NCBI RefSeq assembly: GCF_024494465.1
Contig: NZ_JAETXM010000001.1
Location: forward strand, 372,001-436,000
Source: Bacillus sp. V3B
GTDB lineage: Bacteria; Bacillota; Bacilli; Bacillales; Cytobacillaceae
Length of the DNA: 64,000 bases
Direction of reading: 5' to 3'
Part shown: positions 17,296 to 27,364 of the stretch, piece by piece
Layout: each line of letters starts with the position of its first letter
Numbering within the stretch: position 1 is the stretch's first letter
The notes under the pieces: model-generated
Databases searched by the model: none
The model's input: only the letters and a program-made list of their open reading frames with translations
Told to the model about the DNA's origin: nothing
Position numbers and translations under genes: made by a program

Positions 17296-17922
17296 ATGGA
17301 ATTTATTAAAGAATGGGTTACAAATATTATTTTATTTGTTCTATTTGCGACGATGGTTGACATGCTCCTTCCTAATTCTAAATTTCAAAAATACACAAAA
17401 ATGGTCATAGGTCTATTATTAATTGCGATTATTTTAACACCCATATTTAAATTAGTCTCACAAGATTTTGAACAAACAGTGGCTGCTATTCCTAAATTAC
17501 AAGGAAATAATGAATATCAAATGAAAAATTTAATAGAATTGCAGAAAAGTGAAATAGAAGCCTCACAAGATGCATATATTTTAAAACAAATGGCTGTCCA
17601 GCTGAAAGAGGACGCAGAGGAGGAGTTGATGGATCAATACGGTTTAGTCATTGCAGATATCGATTTATTAGTAGATAAAGATGATCAACGTCCCTTCCCG
17701 GAAAACTTACAAAAGGTAGTTATTCAATTAAAACAACCAAATGAAGAGACAGAAGCCGTAGAAGTTGTAAAGTCAATCGAAATTAATGCACAGGAACCTC
17801 TGACACCAAAAACGAAAACGGAAAATAACGATAAAATAGCACAACTCCTTTCACGAAAATGGAATGTAGATGCAGACGCAATTGAACTACAGATAGAAAG
17901 GGGGGACAAGACGACAGAATGA
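17296..17922 (+). CDS. spoIIIAF: Stage III sporulation protein AF
   Basis: The 208-residue protein has two membrane helices at the N terminus (about 10-26 and 35-52) and a long extracytoplasmic domain whose fold in this family resembles ring-building motifs of secretion systems. TAGGAGGTG precedes the ATG. Its last 4 bp overlap the spoIIIAG start (ATGA), so the two are translationally coupled. Confidence 0.94.
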   Translation: MEFIKEWVTNIILFVLFATMVDMLLPNSKFQKYTKMVIGLLLIAIILTPIFKLVSQDFEQTVAAIPKLQGNNEYQMKNLIELQKSEIEASQDAYILKQMAVQLKEDAEEELMDQYGLVIADIDLLVDKDDQRPFPENLQKVVIQLKQPNEETEAVEVVKSIEINAQEPLTPKTKTENNDKIAQLLSRKWNVDADAIELQIERGDKTTE

Positions 17923-18584
17923 AACAAGATAAAGGACCTCTGTCATGGTTTAAAAAACAGTTTTTCAAAGAAGAACAGGGAGAAAGTAAAAAGGGAAAAT
18001 ATCCTTATTTAGTATTAGTTCTTTTATTTGGAACAGTGATTATGTTGATTAGTAATCTATTTATGAAGGAGGAAAAGTCTACGAATGTTTTACCGGCTTT
18101 TAGTAGCGGTGAAGACCAACAAGAAGAAGTTGAGACATTTGGACAAAAGGATAAGATCGAAAACAATGAGATAGATGCATATGAAAAGGCCTATGAAGCT
18201 CAATTAAAGGAGGCGCTTGATACCATTGTTGGAGTTAGTGATGTCACGGTTGTTGTGAATGTAGATGCAACGGAGAAACAAGTATTAGAAAAGAATAAAA
18301 GCACTCAAACTCAACTGACAGATGAAACAGATCGCGAAGGAGGAAAAAGAAAAGTAGAGGATCGTTCTTCTGATGAACAACTCGTCATTATTCAGAATGG
18401 AGAAAGGGAAGTTCCCATTGTCATTGAAACGAAAAAACCCGCTATTCGTGGTGTTCTTGTCGTCGCAAAAGGGGCTGATAATATTCAAGTGAAAAAATGG
18501 ATTGTTGAAGCTGTCACAAGATCGCTAGATGTTCCAAGCCATCGAGTTTCAGTATTACCGAAAAAAACGAAGGGGGATTCATAG
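17919..18584 (+). CDS. spoIIIAG: Stage III sporulation protein AG
   Basis: SpoIIIAG forms a large ring in the intermembrane space of the engulfed forespore. The 221-residue protein has a short cytoplasmic N terminus, one membrane helix (PYLVLVLLFGTVIMLISNL, about 28-46), an acidic linker and a ring-building domain (about 80-221, with VGVSDVTVVVNVDATEKQV and KPAIRGVLVVAKGAD). The start overlaps spoIIIAF and the stop abuts spoIIIAH. Confidence 0.95.
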   Translation: MKQDKGPLSWFKKQFFKEEQGESKKGKYPYLVLVLLFGTVIMLISNLFMKEEKSTNVLPAFSSGEDQQEEVETFGQKDKIENNEIDAYEKAYEAQLKEALDTIVGVSDVTVVVNVDATEKQVLEKNKSTQTQLTDETDREGGKRKVEDRSSDEQLVIIQNGEREVPIVIETKKPAIRGVLVVAKGADNIQVKKWIVEAVTRSLDVPSHRVSVLPKKTKGDS

Positions 18585-19148
18585 ATGTTATTAAAAAAAC
18601 AAACGGTATGGCTATTAACAATGTTAAGTTTGGTTGTTGTGTTATCTGTTTATTACCTTACATCTCCAGAGCAGCAACAGAATGAATTAGCTGGAGTTGA
18701 GGAGAAAGAGGAAACGGAGCAAATGGAAGAGAATACAGTAGAAGATCTAGTATCAAATGGTGCTGATGAAGATGCTCAAATCATTACGAATGCTGCAGGA
18801 GATGAGGCATTTGAAACACTTCGAATGCAGTTAGAAGATGAGCGTAGTCAAAAGAAAGAAGACTTAACGAAAACAATTGGATCCACTGAACTTCCAGTTG
18901 AAGAACGTAGTGAGGCAAAAGAACAAATGGATGAGTTAAATGAGATTGCTCAAAAAGAAGCATTACTCGAAACGTTAATTAAAGCGATGAATTATGAGGA
19001 CGTATTAGTCCGTGCGGATGGGGAACAAGTGAATATTACTGTTAAAGCAGAAAAACAATCTACGGCTGAAGCAAATAAAATTATCCAAACGGTAAGAAGT
19101 GAAGTAGGGCCACTACATGCTGTAGTAGAATTTCAAATGGCTAAATAA
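18585..19148 (+). CDS. spoIIIAH: Stage III sporulation protein AH
   Basis: SpoIIIAH spans the mother-cell membrane and docks onto forespore SpoIIQ across the intermembrane space. The 187-residue protein has one N-terminal helix (about 6-26), an acidic low-complexity linker (EEKEETEQMEENTVEDL) and a C-terminal YscJ/FliF-like domain. It is shorter than the 218 residues I recall for B. subtilis, the difference probably lying in the linker. It is the last gene of the operon. Confidence 0.94.
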   Translation: MLLKKQTVWLLTMLSLVVVLSVYYLTSPEQQQNELAGVEEKEETEQMEENTVEDLVSNGADEDAQIITNAAGDEAFETLRMQLEDERSQKKEDLTKTIGSTELPVEERSEAKEQMDELNEIAQKEALLETLIKAMNYEDVLVRADGEQVNITVKAEKQSTAEANKIIQTVRSEVGPLHAVVEFQMAK

Positions 19149-19165
19149 TAGCGAGTCCATCTAAG

Positions 19166-19200
19166 TAAGGGAGGAAAAGCATCAAGCTTTTTCTCTCTTA
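19166..19200 (+). terminator. Probable terminator of the spoIIIA operon
   Basis: GGGAGGAAAAGC pairs with GCTTTTTCTCTC around an ATCAA loop with small mismatches, followed by TTATTTTC. Confidence 0.6.
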
Positions 19201-19446
19201 TTTTCAATTTTTTATCTGTATATTAATCCATTTGCCAAAGAAATTTTCTCGCCTATGAGAAGAGGCAAAGATGTCCTCATCGACGCTAGTGTTGTACAAT
19301 AGTATAGACAGTTGCTTCTATGTATAAAAAGAAAAGTAGTGTCGATGATGGTAGAGGATAGAACAAACGATTATTGTAATTATACAAGGTCTTATCGTAT
19401 GATATTATTATCTGGTATAAATTTGAGTGCAGGAGGCTTTAAAACG

Positions 19447-19947
19447 ATGTTAAAGGTGCAAGAAATTAGAGAATTAATAAAACTCATTGATCATTCAACT
19501 ATTGATGAATTTACTTTTGAACATGATGGTTCTAAAATAAAAATGAAAAAGAATCCAGTTGGAATGGTTCATGTTGAACAGTCTGTCAAACAACCAGCTG
19601 TAAAAGAGTTTCAAAAATCAAAGGTTACTGAGCAACCTACCCCACAAGCAGTGGCAACGGAAGCTGTAAGTGAACCGGAAAAAACAGTAGTAGTAGAAGA
19701 ATCTAATCTACATAAAATTACTTCTCCAATGGTCGGAACGTTTTATGAATCTTCCTCTCCTGATACGGATGCTTATGTAAAAGTAGGATCAAAAGTAAAG
19801 AAGGATTCGATTGTATGTATTGTTGAAGCCATGAAACTATTTAATGAAATTGAAGCAGAAGTGGATGGCGAAATTGTAGAAGTGCTTGTAAAAAATGGAG
19901 AGTTGGTCGAATTTGGTCAACCTTTGTTTCTAGTTAAGCCTGAATAA
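19447..19947 (+). CDS. accB: Acetyl-CoA carboxylase biotin carboxyl carrier protein
   Basis: AccB carries biotin between the biotin carboxylase and carboxyltransferase halves of acetyl-CoA carboxylase, the first step of fatty acid synthesis. The 166-residue protein has the usual N-terminal helix region, a Pro/Ala/Glu-rich linker (about 45-85) and a biotinyl domain with [11 protein letters not shown], where K130 is the biotin site. The start is ATG 19447 after GCAGGAGG. The frame extends upstream to 19312, but that part has no ribosome site and no family match. It is followed 15 bp later by accC. Confidence 0.95.
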   Translation: MLKVQEIRELIKLIDHSTIDEFTFEHDGSKIKMKKNPVGMVHVEQSVKQPAVKEFQKSKVTEQPTPQAVATEAVSEPEKTVVVEESNLHKITSPMVGTFYESSSPDTDAYVKVGSKVKKDSIVCIVEAMKLFNEIEAEVDGEIVEVLVKNGELVEFGQPLFLVKPE

Positions 19948-19962
19948 GGAGTTGCTTTTTGA

Positions 19963-21321
19963 ATGATAAAGAAACTGTTGATAGCAAACAGGGGAGAAAT
20001 TGCCGTAAGGATTATTCGCGCTTGTCGCGAACTTGGAATTGAATCGGTAGCTGTATTTTCAGAAGCTGATAAAGAAGCTCTTCATGTCCAACTAGCGGAT
20101 GAAGCGTATTGTATCGGTCCGACAGCTTCAAAGGATAGCTACTTAAATTTTACGAACATCATAAGTGTAGCCAATCTTACTGGCTGTGACGCGATTCATC
20201 CAGGATATGGTTTTTTGGCAGAGAATGCTGATTTTGCTGAACTATGCCGTGATTGTAATATTATCTTTGTAGGTCCCACTCCTGAAGCCATATCCAAAAT
20301 GGGCACAAAGGATATTGCTCGTGAAACGATGAGAGAAGCAGGTGTACCGATTGTTCCTGGCTCTAAGGGCATTATTAACACGACTGAGGAAGCCATCGAA
20401 TTGGCGAATAAGATTGAATATCCTGTCATCATCAAAGCAACAGCAGGTGGCGGTGGAAAAGGAATTCGTGTTGTTCGTAATGAGGCTGAGTTAATAAAGG
20501 GAATCAATATTACACAGCAAGAAGCGTTAACGGCGTTTGGAAATCCGGGTGTTTATATAGAGAAGTATATCGAGGATTTCCGTCATGTTGAAATTCAAGT
20601 ATTAGCTGATAACCTTGGGAATACCATCCATCTAGGAGAAAGAGATTGCTCGATCCAAAGAAGGATGCAAAAACTGTTAGAAGAAAGCCCATCGCCAGCT
20701 TTAGACGGAGAAATTCGTGAGGAAATGGGGAATGCTGCTGTAACAGCTGCAAAAGCAGTTAATTATACGGGTGCAGGAACAGTAGAATTTATCTATGATT
20801 ACCAGAGTCGGAAATTTTATTTTATGGAAATGAATACTCGTATCCAAGTAGAACACCCGGTTACCGAAATGGTTACAGGAACGGATCTCATAAAAGAACA
20901 AATTTATGTGGCATCAGGTGAAAAGCTAAGTTTAATTCAAGAAGATGTTACCTTTACAGGATGGTCGATTGAGTGCCGTATTAATGCAGAAAATCCAGAA
21001 AAGAATTTTATGCCCTCACCAGGGAAGATTAATATGTACTTAGCACCGGGTGGATTAGGCGTTCGAGTTGATTCAGCTGTATATCCAGGCTATACGATTC
21101 CACCATATTATGATTCAATGATTGCAAAAGTTATCACATATGGAAAAACGCGAGATGAAGCTATTTCACGAATGAAAAGAGCATTAAGCGAATTTGTGAT
21201 TGAAGGCATTCATACGACGATTCCGTTTCATCTTAAATTGCTTAATCATGAAAAATTCGTCAATGGCGAGTTTAATACAAAGTTTTTAGAATTATATGAT
21301 GTGATGAAATCAGACAAATAA
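19963..21321 (+). CDS. accC: Acetyl-CoA carboxylase biotin carboxylase subunit
   Basis: AccC carboxylates biotin on AccB using ATP and bicarbonate. The 452-residue protein has the three expected parts: the N-terminal domain ([20 protein letters not shown]), the ATP-grasp domain with the glycine-rich loop [14 protein letters not shown], and the C-terminal domain with [17 protein letters not shown]. Full length. It may also serve the carboxyltransferase encoded at 54965, since no second biotin carboxylase is in the window (inference). Confidence 0.97.
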   Translation: MIKKLLIANRGEIAVRIIRACRELGIESVAVFSEADKEALHVQLADEAYCIGPTASKDSYLNFTNIISVANLTGCDAIHPGYGFLAENADFAELCRDCNIIFVGPTPEAISKMGTKDIARETMREAGVPIVPGSKGIINTTEEAIELANKIEYPVIIKATAGGGGKGIRVVRNEAELIKGINITQQEALTAFGNPGVYIEKYIEDFRHVEIQVLADNLGNTIHLGERDCSIQRRMQKLLEESPSPALDGEIREEMGNAAVTAAKAVNYTGAGTVEFIYDYQSRKFYFMEMNTRIQVEHPVTEMVTGTDLIKEQIYVASGEKLSLIQEDVTFTGWSIECRINAENPEKNFMPSPGKINMYLAPGGLGVRVDSAVYPGYTIPPYYDSMIAKVITYGKTRDEAISRMKRALSEFVIEGIHTTIPFHLKLLNHEKFVNGEFNTKFLELYDVMKSDK

Positions 21322-21336
21322 GAGGAGGATATCAAG

Positions 21337-21744
21337 ATGAGCGAAAACAACATTCTAGAAATGAGTGCAGGTAGTAACAATCTTGGTAAAGTAGAAATTG
21401 CTCCTGAGGTGATTGAGGTAATCGCGGGAATCGCTGCATCTGAAGTTGAAGGTGTAGCACAAATGAGGGGGAATTTTGCTTCTGGTGTCGTTGAGCGTTT
21501 GGGGAAAAAGAATCACGGCAAAGGAGTAAAGGTTGAGCTTTTAGAGGAAGGAATTAAAGTGGATGTGTACTGTGTCATGAAATTTGGCGTCTCTATTCCA
21601 AATGTAGCTCAAGGCATCCAAGATAATATCCGTCAAGCACTGTTCGATATGACGGCCTTAGAAACGCTTGAAATCAATATACATGTTGTTGGAATTCAAT
21701 TTGAAAGCAATCATCCAGAACCAGAGGTTGAAGAAGAGATGTAG
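21337..21744 (+). CDS. yqhY: Asp23/Gls24 family protein YqhY
   Basis: The 135-residue protein belongs to the Asp23/Gls24 family, with the conserved core GKVEIAPEVIEVIAGIAASEVEGV and a C-terminal alpha/beta segment (LETLEINIHVVGIQF). In Bacilli and related Firmicutes it is encoded just behind accBC, and B. subtilis work links it to control of acetyl-CoA carboxylase activity; that role is carried over here from position. AGAGGAGG precedes the ATG, and a terminator follows the stop. Confidence 0.9.
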   Translation: MSENNILEMSAGSNNLGKVEIAPEVIEVIAGIAASEVEGVAQMRGNFASGVVERLGKKNHGKGVKVELLEEGIKVDVYCVMKFGVSIPNVAQGIQDNIRQALFDMTALETLEINIHVVGIQFESNHPEPEVEEEM

Positions 21745-21750
21745 ACACTA

Positions 21751-21786
21751 AATACCAAGGACAAAACTGTCTTTGGTATTTTTTTG
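21751..21786 (+). terminator. Terminator of accB-accC-yqhY
   Basis: AATACCAAGGACA (21751-21763) pairs with TGTCTTTGGTATT (21769-21781) with one G·T, followed by a T run. Confidence 0.9.
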
Positions 21787-22208
21787 TGAAAAAAAGGGAA
21801 TTGAATAGTAAGTGAAATATTTACATTATTTATCCAATCCTATTATAAACACAAATAAAATTCGAAGGAGAGTGCGAATACTTTCGAGATATGCTATTAT
21901 CGTGTTATGTGAAAATGGACATGATAATATTTATCACGTCTTAACGGGCAGTAAAACCCCACTTATGGAAGTTTCATTTTAAATTCAAATAGGATGAAGA
22001 CCTTACGTATTTATTATTAAGGCTGTTTTCGCATAGATTGTTGTTTTCCGAATGAATGTCTAAACCCGTATTCATCAAGAGGTCGGGGCATCTTTTCGTC
22101 ACAATACCTATGTGTTCAATATCAAAATGAGTATTTCGTTTCTATTGATCGTATGAAAAGCAACAAAGTTTACGAAAAGAGCCATTATTAAAGGAGTTAT
22201 TAAATAAT
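21787..22208. other. 422-bp intergenic region before nusB
   Basis: No convincing gene was found. Short imperfect inverted repeats occur around 21895-21930 (ATTATCGTGT / ACATGATAAT). AACGGGCAGTAAAACCCCAC near 21942-21961 looks non-random, but I could not assign it. A nusB promoter must lie here or upstream; none is clear. The length is unusual for this otherwise compact region. Confidence 0.4.
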
Positions 22209-22619
22209 ATGAAAAGAAGAACTGCTAGGGAAAAGGCTTTACAGGCTATTTTTCAAATTGATATTAGTCAAACAACAACGGAAGATGCACTTGAGCATGT
22301 ACTTGAAGGAAATCCGAGTGATCATTATTTAAATCGACTTGTAACTGGAGTGGTTGAGCATATAGAAGCAATCGATGCCCATATAACGAAACATTTAGAA
22401 AAATGGACACTTGAACGTCTGGCTCATGTTGATCGTAATCTATTAAGATTATCTGTGTATGAACTTTTATATTGTCAAGATGATGTACCAGTGAATGTGG
22501 TCATTGACGAGGCAGTTGAAATTGCAAAGATTTATGGTGATGAGCAATCAAGCAAGTTTATTAACGGTGTCCTTTCTAATGTGAAAAATACTCTACAAGA
22601 GTCTTCCCGTGAATCATAA
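22209..22619 (+). CDS. nusB: Transcription antitermination factor NusB
   Basis: NusB binds boxA RNA with S10 (NusE) and supports antitermination of rRNA operons. The 136-residue all-helical protein begins MKRRTAREKALQAIFQIDIS and carries the family stretches HVDRNLLRLSVYELLY, VPVNVVIDEAVEIAKIYG and SSKFINGVLS. AAAGGAG lies upstream of the ATG. In B. subtilis folD follows; here the next gene is xseA, 82 bp downstream. Confidence 0.95.
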   Translation: MKRRTAREKALQAIFQIDISQTTTEDALEHVLEGNPSDHYLNRLVTGVVEHIEAIDAHITKHLEKWTLERLAHVDRNLLRLSVYELLYCQDDVPVNVVIDEAVEIAKIYGDEQSSKFINGVLSNVKNTLQESSRES

Positions 22620-22701
22620 TCTTGTAGGGAAGAAAAATCCCCATCGACGGAAGTTTCCTTTATAATAATATAGAGAAAGAGTTCGTTTTAAGGAGTTTGT
22701 T

Positions 22702-24045
22702 ATGATGGAGCAACGCTACTTAACGGTCAATGCTTTAACGAAATATATAAAACGAAAATTTGATGTAGATCCCCATTTACAAGGCGTTTTTGTAAAAGGG
22801 GAAATTTCAAACTTTAAGCAACATTCAAGTGGACATATGTATTTTACTTTAAAAGATGAGAAGGCAAGAATTTTGGCCGTCATGTTTTCGAGTTACAACC
22901 AGAAAATAAAATTCTCCCTTGAAAATGGAATGAAGGTTTTGTTGCGCGGTGATGTGACTTTATATGAACCAAGCGGACAATATCAAATTTATGTAAAAGA
23001 AATACAACCGGATGGTATCGGTGATCTTTATTTAGCCTTTGAACAGTTAAAGGAAAAACTCACACGTGAAGGATTATTTGCTGCGGAGGATAAACAAAGT
23101 TTATCCAAATTCCCTAATACAGTAGGAGTTGTCACTTCACCAACAGGAGCTGCTGTCCGGGATATTATCACAACGATTAAAAGACGTTATCCCATCGCAA
23201 AAGTATTGATCTTCCCAGCTCTTGTCCAAGGGGAGCAAGCAGCACCTTCTATTGTATCTGCGATCAAGCAAGCAAACGAGAGAGAGAATCAGGTTGATAC
23301 TTTAATTATCGGGCGTGGTGGGGGATCCATTGAAGAATTATGGGCTTTTAATGAAGAAATCGTAGCAAGAGCGATTTATGAATCAGAGGTACCGATTATT
23401 TCAGCAGTTGGACATGAAACAGATTTCACAATTGCTGATTTTGTTGCTGATCTTCGGGCACCAACTCCAACAGCAGCTGCTGAACTGGCAGTTCCACATA
23501 TAGATGAGTGGATAGAACGTGTTTTTACGAGGCAATCTCGTTTAATAAGGGCTATGAAAGAAAAAATTAGCCTACAAAAGAATAAGTTAGGGAGACTTGA
23601 AAAGTCCTATGCTTTTCGCTATCCACATCGACTTTATGAGCAGAAATTAGAGCAACTTGATAAAAAGACAGAGCAACTTGTTAACAGTTCACAGAAGCTT
23701 TTTTCTGTAAAAATGGAACAATTGGAGCGAGTAGAAAAAAGATTAGGTCGGAACCATCCTGATGCAAAAATTCAAGAAGTAAAGGAATCTTTTGCTAAAT
23801 CGACAAAGGGATTAACTCGAGCTATGATGTCCATTTTGGCAAAAAAAGAAGCTGATTTTTCAAATCGATTGTCAACGCTTGAGGCACTCAGTCCGTTGAA
23901 AATAATGGAACGAGGCTACAGTCTTGCTTATAATGAGAATGATATATTATTAAAAAGTGTAAAACAAGTACAAGTAAAAGAAACAGTTCGCATCAAACTA
24001 TCTGATGGAGCAATTATATGTGAAGTAACGGATAAAGAGGAGTGA
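22702..24045 (+). CDS. xseA: Exodeoxyribonuclease VII large subunit
   Basis: XseA with XseB degrades single-stranded DNA from both ends. The 447-residue protein has an OB-fold N-terminal domain (about 1-100, [20 protein letters not shown]), the catalytic domain with [31 protein letters not shown] and [17 protein letters not shown], and a long coiled-coil C-terminal part. Two consecutive ATGs are possible; ATG 22702 lies 7 bp after AAGGAG. It overlaps the xseB ribosome site at its end. Confidence 0.95.
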   Translation: MMEQRYLTVNALTKYIKRKFDVDPHLQGVFVKGEISNFKQHSSGHMYFTLKDEKARILAVMFSSYNQKIKFSLENGMKVLLRGDVTLYEPSGQYQIYVKEIQPDGIGDLYLAFEQLKEKLTREGLFAAEDKQSLSKFPNTVGVVTSPTGAAVRDIITTIKRRYPIAKVLIFPALVQGEQAAPSIVSAIKQANERENQVDTLIIGRGGGSIEELWAFNEEIVARAIYESEVPIISAVGHETDFTIADFVADLRAPTPTAAAELAVPHIDEWIERVFTRQSRLIRAMKEKISLQKNKLGRLEKSYAFRYPHRLYEQKLEQLDKKTEQLVNSSQKLFSVKMEQLERVEKRLGRNHPDAKIQEVKESFAKSTKGLTRAMMSILAKKEADFSNRLSTLEALSPLKIMERGYSLAYNENDILLKSVKQVQVKETVRIKLSDGAIICEVTDKEE

Positions 24046-24050
24046 AGCTG

Positions 24051-24284
24051 ATGTCTGAAGAAAAAACAGTAACCTTCGAAGAAGCAATGGAAGAGTTAGA
24101 AACCATTGTAGAACGGCTTGAAGAAGGCGATGTTCCTTTAGAAGAAGCCATTTCAATCTATAAAAAGGGAATGGAATATTCAAAGCTTTGTCACGATAAA
24201 TTGAAAAATGTGGAAGAACAATTGACGCAAATATTGACAGCTGATGGTCATACAGAAACATTTTCCATTCCAGAGGAGGAGTGA
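24051..24284 (+). CDS. xseB: Exodeoxyribonuclease VII small subunit
   Basis: The 77-residue helical hairpin protein begins MSEEKTVTFEEAMEELETIV and has the family core LEEGDVPLEEAISIYKKGME. It wraps the XseA coiled coil. ATG 24051 is well spaced after AGAGGAGTG; GTG 24042 in the same frame overlaps that site. ispA begins at the base after its stop. Confidence 0.95.
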   Translation: MSEEKTVTFEEAMEELETIVERLEEGDVPLEEAISIYKKGMEYSKLCHDKLKNVEEQLTQILTADGHTETFSIPEEE

Positions 24285-25181
24285 ATGTTGGCAAGCTCAA
24301 AACTAGATGTTTTTTCAAATGAATATAAAGATTTACTTGAAAAACAATTTCGAGTGAGTCTTGATCAATTAGAAGCTCCTGCCATTCTGAAAGAGGCGAT
24401 GTTGTACTCTCTTGAAGCAGGAGGGAAACGGATTAGACCTCTTTTGTTATTTGCCACGCTTCATGCTTTTGATAAGAATCCTGTCATTGGCTTATATCCA
24501 GCAGCTGCAATTGAAATGATCCATACATACTCATTAATTCACGATGATTTACCAAGCATGGATAATGATGATTTAAGAAGGGGAAAACCAACAAATCATA
24601 AAGTGTTCGGTGAAGCCAATGCCATATTGGCTGGAGATGCTCTTTTAACCTATAGCTTTCAACTAATGGCAGAAGCACCAGAACCATCCGTTTCATTAAA
24701 AGCCAAGCTTGCTTTAATCCAGCTGTTAGCTAAATCATCGGGTCCAGAAGGAATGGTTGGTGGGCAGGTTGCGGATATGCTTGGGGAACAGAAGGATTTA
24801 AATTTGCATGATCTAGAGTATATTCATGTTCATAAAACAGGGAAATTATTAACTTGCAGTGTAATGGCTGGGGCTATTATTGCTGATGTCAGTGAAGAAC
24901 AGATGGGACATTTACAACAATTCTCCTATCATTTAGGATTGGCTTTTCAAATTCGTGATGACCTTCTTGATGTGGACGGTGATGAGAGTTTACTTGGTAA
25001 ACCAGTTGGAAGTGATGAGGGGAATCATAAAACAACGTACCCAGCACTGTTAGGCATTGATGAAGCAAAGGAAGCTCTTAAGAATCATATCATGTTAGCT
25101 AAACAACATCTCACGAAAACAGGTGCTCGTACAGAGTTACTTGAAGACATAACAGACGTTGTTGCAAAAAGAAATTATTAA
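24285..25181 (+). CDS. ispA: Farnesyl diphosphate synthase (geranyltranstransferase)
   Basis: IspA condenses isopentenyl diphosphate with dimethylallyl and geranyl diphosphates to make C15 farnesyl diphosphate. The 298-residue protein has both aspartate-rich motifs, D87-D88-LPSM-D93 and IRDDLLDVDGD, plus the substrate motif GGKRIRP. It is encoded directly upstream of dxs, as in B. subtilis, linking prenyl chain making with precursor supply. GGAGGAG lies upstream of the ATG, inside the end of xseB. Confidence 0.95.
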   Translation: MLASSKLDVFSNEYKDLLEKQFRVSLDQLEAPAILKEAMLYSLEAGGKRIRPLLLFATLHAFDKNPVIGLYPAAAIEMIHTYSLIHDDLPSMDNDDLRRGKPTNHKVFGEANAILAGDALLTYSFQLMAEAPEPSVSLKAKLALIQLLAKSSGPEGMVGGQVADMLGEQKDLNLHDLEYIHVHKTGKLLTCSVMAGAIIADVSEEQMGHLQQFSYHLGLAFQIRDDLLDVDGDESLLGKPVGSDEGNHKTTYPALLGIDEAKEALKNHIMLAKQHLTKTGARTELLEDITDVVAKRNY

Positions 25182-25217
25182 TCATGTTTAATCTAGAAAA
25201 TAGATTATGTATGATAA

Positions 25218-25261
25218 AGATACCGTTATCACGCTTTATGTGTTAGCGGTTCTTTTTTCAA
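25218..25261 (+). terminator. Possible terminator after ispA
   Basis: GATACCGTTATCAC and GTGTTAGCGGTTC form an imperfect stem followed by a six-T run. The rest of 25262-25468 contains no gene; a loose inverted repeat (ACATTCTC ... GAGAGTGT, about 25388-25425) precedes dxs. Confidence 0.55.
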
Positions 25262-25468
25262 CATGAGAAAATGTATAGGATGCTGAACAGAAAGCGTTTG
25301 GAAAATCCATTGTGATAAGGTAATCTAAAGTTATGTTGAAATAGCTAGAAGGGTGACAATGCTTTCCCTTTTAGGGGTGTACAGTTAGACATTCTCTTAA
25401 TGGATCGTCCACTGATGTGAGAGTGTATTTTGTGAATAAATAGAAATGAAAGTGAGTGATCCAACCGA

Positions 25469-27361
25469 ATGGATCTTTTAGATATTAAGGACCCCTCGTT
25501 TTTAAAAGAACTGTCCATGAATGAATTGGAGAACCTAAGTAAAGAGATTCGCCAGTTTTTAATTGGTAAGCTTTCTGTAACAGGAGGTCACATTGGACCA
25601 AATCTAGGAGTTGTTGAGTTAACCATTGCCCTTCATAAAAGCTTTGATAGTCCGAATGATAAAATCATTTGGGATGTTGGCCATCAATCGTATGTTCATA
25701 AAATTTTGACGGGGAGGGCAAGAGAATTTGATTCCTTGCGTCAATATAAAGGATTGAGTGGATTCCCAAAAATGGCTGAAAGTGAGCATGATGTTTGGGA
25801 GACAGGTCATAGCTCAACCTCTTTATCTGCTGCTATGGGAATGGCGATTGCCCGAGATTTAAAGAAGGAAAAATCGTTTATCCTCCCTGTCATCGGGGAC
25901 GGAGCACTTACGGGTGGAATGGCACTGGAAGCATTAAATCATATTGGCGATGAGAAGAAAAATATGATCGTGATTTTAAATGATAATGAAATGTCAATTG
26001 CCCCCAATGTTGGTGCTCTTCATAGTGTCCTTGGTCGATTGCGTACAGCTGGCAAGTATCAGTGGGCAAAGGAAGAATTAGAAATGCTATTGAAGAAGAT
26101 TCCTGCTGTAGGTGGAAAACTGGCTTCAACCGCAGAACGGGTTAAAGATAGTTTGAAATACTTATTGGTATCAGGAGTCTTTTTTGAAGAAATGGGATTT
26201 ACTTATCTAGGACCTGTTGATGGGCATAACTATGAAGACTTATTTGACAATTTAAATTATGCGAAGAAAACAGAAGGACCTATTTTACTTCATGTCATCA
26301 CAAAAAAAGGGAAAGGCTATGACCCCGCTGAAAGTGACCGAACGGGTAGTTGGCATGGAACTGGACCTTACAAAATTGAAACAGGTGATTTTGTTAAACC
26401 TGTTCACTCGCCACCTGCTTGGAGTAAGCTTGTTAGCGAAACAGTGAGAAGGTTAGCAAGAGAAGATGCTCGAATTGTAGCGATTACACCTGCTATGCCT
26501 GTCGGTTCGAAGCTTGAAGGCTTTGCGAGTGAGTTTCCTAATCGAATGTACGATGTAGGGATTGCTGAACAACATGCAGCCACAGTAGCAGCAGGACTTG
26601 CAACACAAAAAATGAAACCATTTTTGGCTATTTATTCAACTTTTTTACAGCGAGCATATGATCAAGTTGTACATGATATTTGTCGTCAAAATTTAAATGT
26701 CTTTATTGGAATTGATCGGGCAGGACTTGTCGGTGCAGATGGAGAAACCCATCATGGTGTATTCGATATTGCCTTTTTACGACATCTACCTAATATGGTG
26801 ATTATGACGCCAAAGGATGAAAATGAGGGCCAGCATATGGTTTACACCGCTACTCAATATGATGATGGTCCGATCGCTATGCGTTTTCCACGTGGAAATG
26901 GACTGGGTGTTCCATTAGATGAGACACTTAAGGAAATTCCAATTGGAACATGGGAAGTATTGAAAGAGGGTCATGATGCGGCCATTTTAACATTTGGAAC
27001 GACGATTCCGATGGCTATGGAAGCTGCAGCACTATTAGAAAAGCAGGGTAATTCGGTTAAAGTAATTAATGCGCGTTTTATTAAACCATTAGATCGGGCA
27101 TTACTAACATCATTATTCCAATTAAATATTCCGCTGTTGACTATTGAAGAAGCCGTTCTTCAAGGCGGTTTTGGAAGTGCTGTTCTAGAGTTTGCTCATG
27201 GTAACGGATTCCATCATACGGAAATTAGTTGTATGGGGATTCCTGATCAATTTATTGAACACGGAAGTGTTAAGGAGTTATGGAAAGAAATTGGTTTAAC
27301 AACAAAAGAAGTGGTAAAGAAAATTAATAAAATGGTCATAAAAAAACAAAAAAGGGCATGA
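25469..27361 (+). CDS. dxs: 1-deoxy-D-xylulose-5-phosphate synthase
   Basis: Dxs joins pyruvate and glyceraldehyde 3-phosphate to start the MEP isoprenoid pathway and is thiamine diphosphate dependent. The 630-residue protein shows the TPP motif [18 protein letters not shown]...ILNDNEMS, the early histidine region [19 protein letters not shown], and the transketolase-like [18 protein letters not shown]. It is full length. tlyA starts 4 bp after the stop, so the two share a transcript. Confidence 0.96.
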   Translation: MDLLDIKDPSFLKELSMNELENLSKEIRQFLIGKLSVTGGHIGPNLGVVELTIALHKSFDSPNDKIIWDVGHQSYVHKILTGRAREFDSLRQYKGLSGFPKMAESEHDVWETGHSSTSLSAAMGMAIARDLKKEKSFILPVIGDGALTGGMALEALNHIGDEKKNMIVILNDNEMSIAPNVGALHSVLGRLRTAGKYQWAKEELEMLLKKIPAVGGKLASTAERVKDSLKYLLVSGVFFEEMGFTYLGPVDGHNYEDLFDNLNYAKKTEGPILLHVITKKGKGYDPAESDRTGSWHGTGPYKIETGDFVKPVHSPPAWSKLVSETVRRLAREDARIVAITPAMPVGSKLEGFASEFPNRMYDVGIAEQHAATVAAGLATQKMKPFLAIYSTFLQRAYDQVVHDICRQNLNVFIGIDRAGLVGADGETHHGVFDIAFLRHLPNMVIMTPKDENEGQHMVYTATQYDDGPIAMRFPRGNGLGVPLDETLKEIPIGTWEVLKEGHDAAILTFGTTIPMAMEAAALLEKQGNSVKVINARFIKPLDRALLTSLFQLNIPLLTIEEAVLQGGFGSAVLEFAHGNGFHHTEISCMGIPDQFIEHGSVKELWKEIGLTTKEVVKKINKMVIKKQKRA

Positions 27362-27364
27362 AAA

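Noticed and set aside
19312-19446. Longer accB starting at 19312
   Set aside because: The extra 45 codons have no ribosome site and do not fit the family; GCAGGAGG supports ATG 19447.
25286-25302. CcpA-type cre site near AAAGCGTTTGGAAA
   Set aside because: The flanking bases do not complete the cre consensus.
25262-25468. Possible riboswitch before dxs
   Set aside because: Only a loose inverted repeat is visible and no known aptamer motif was recognised.
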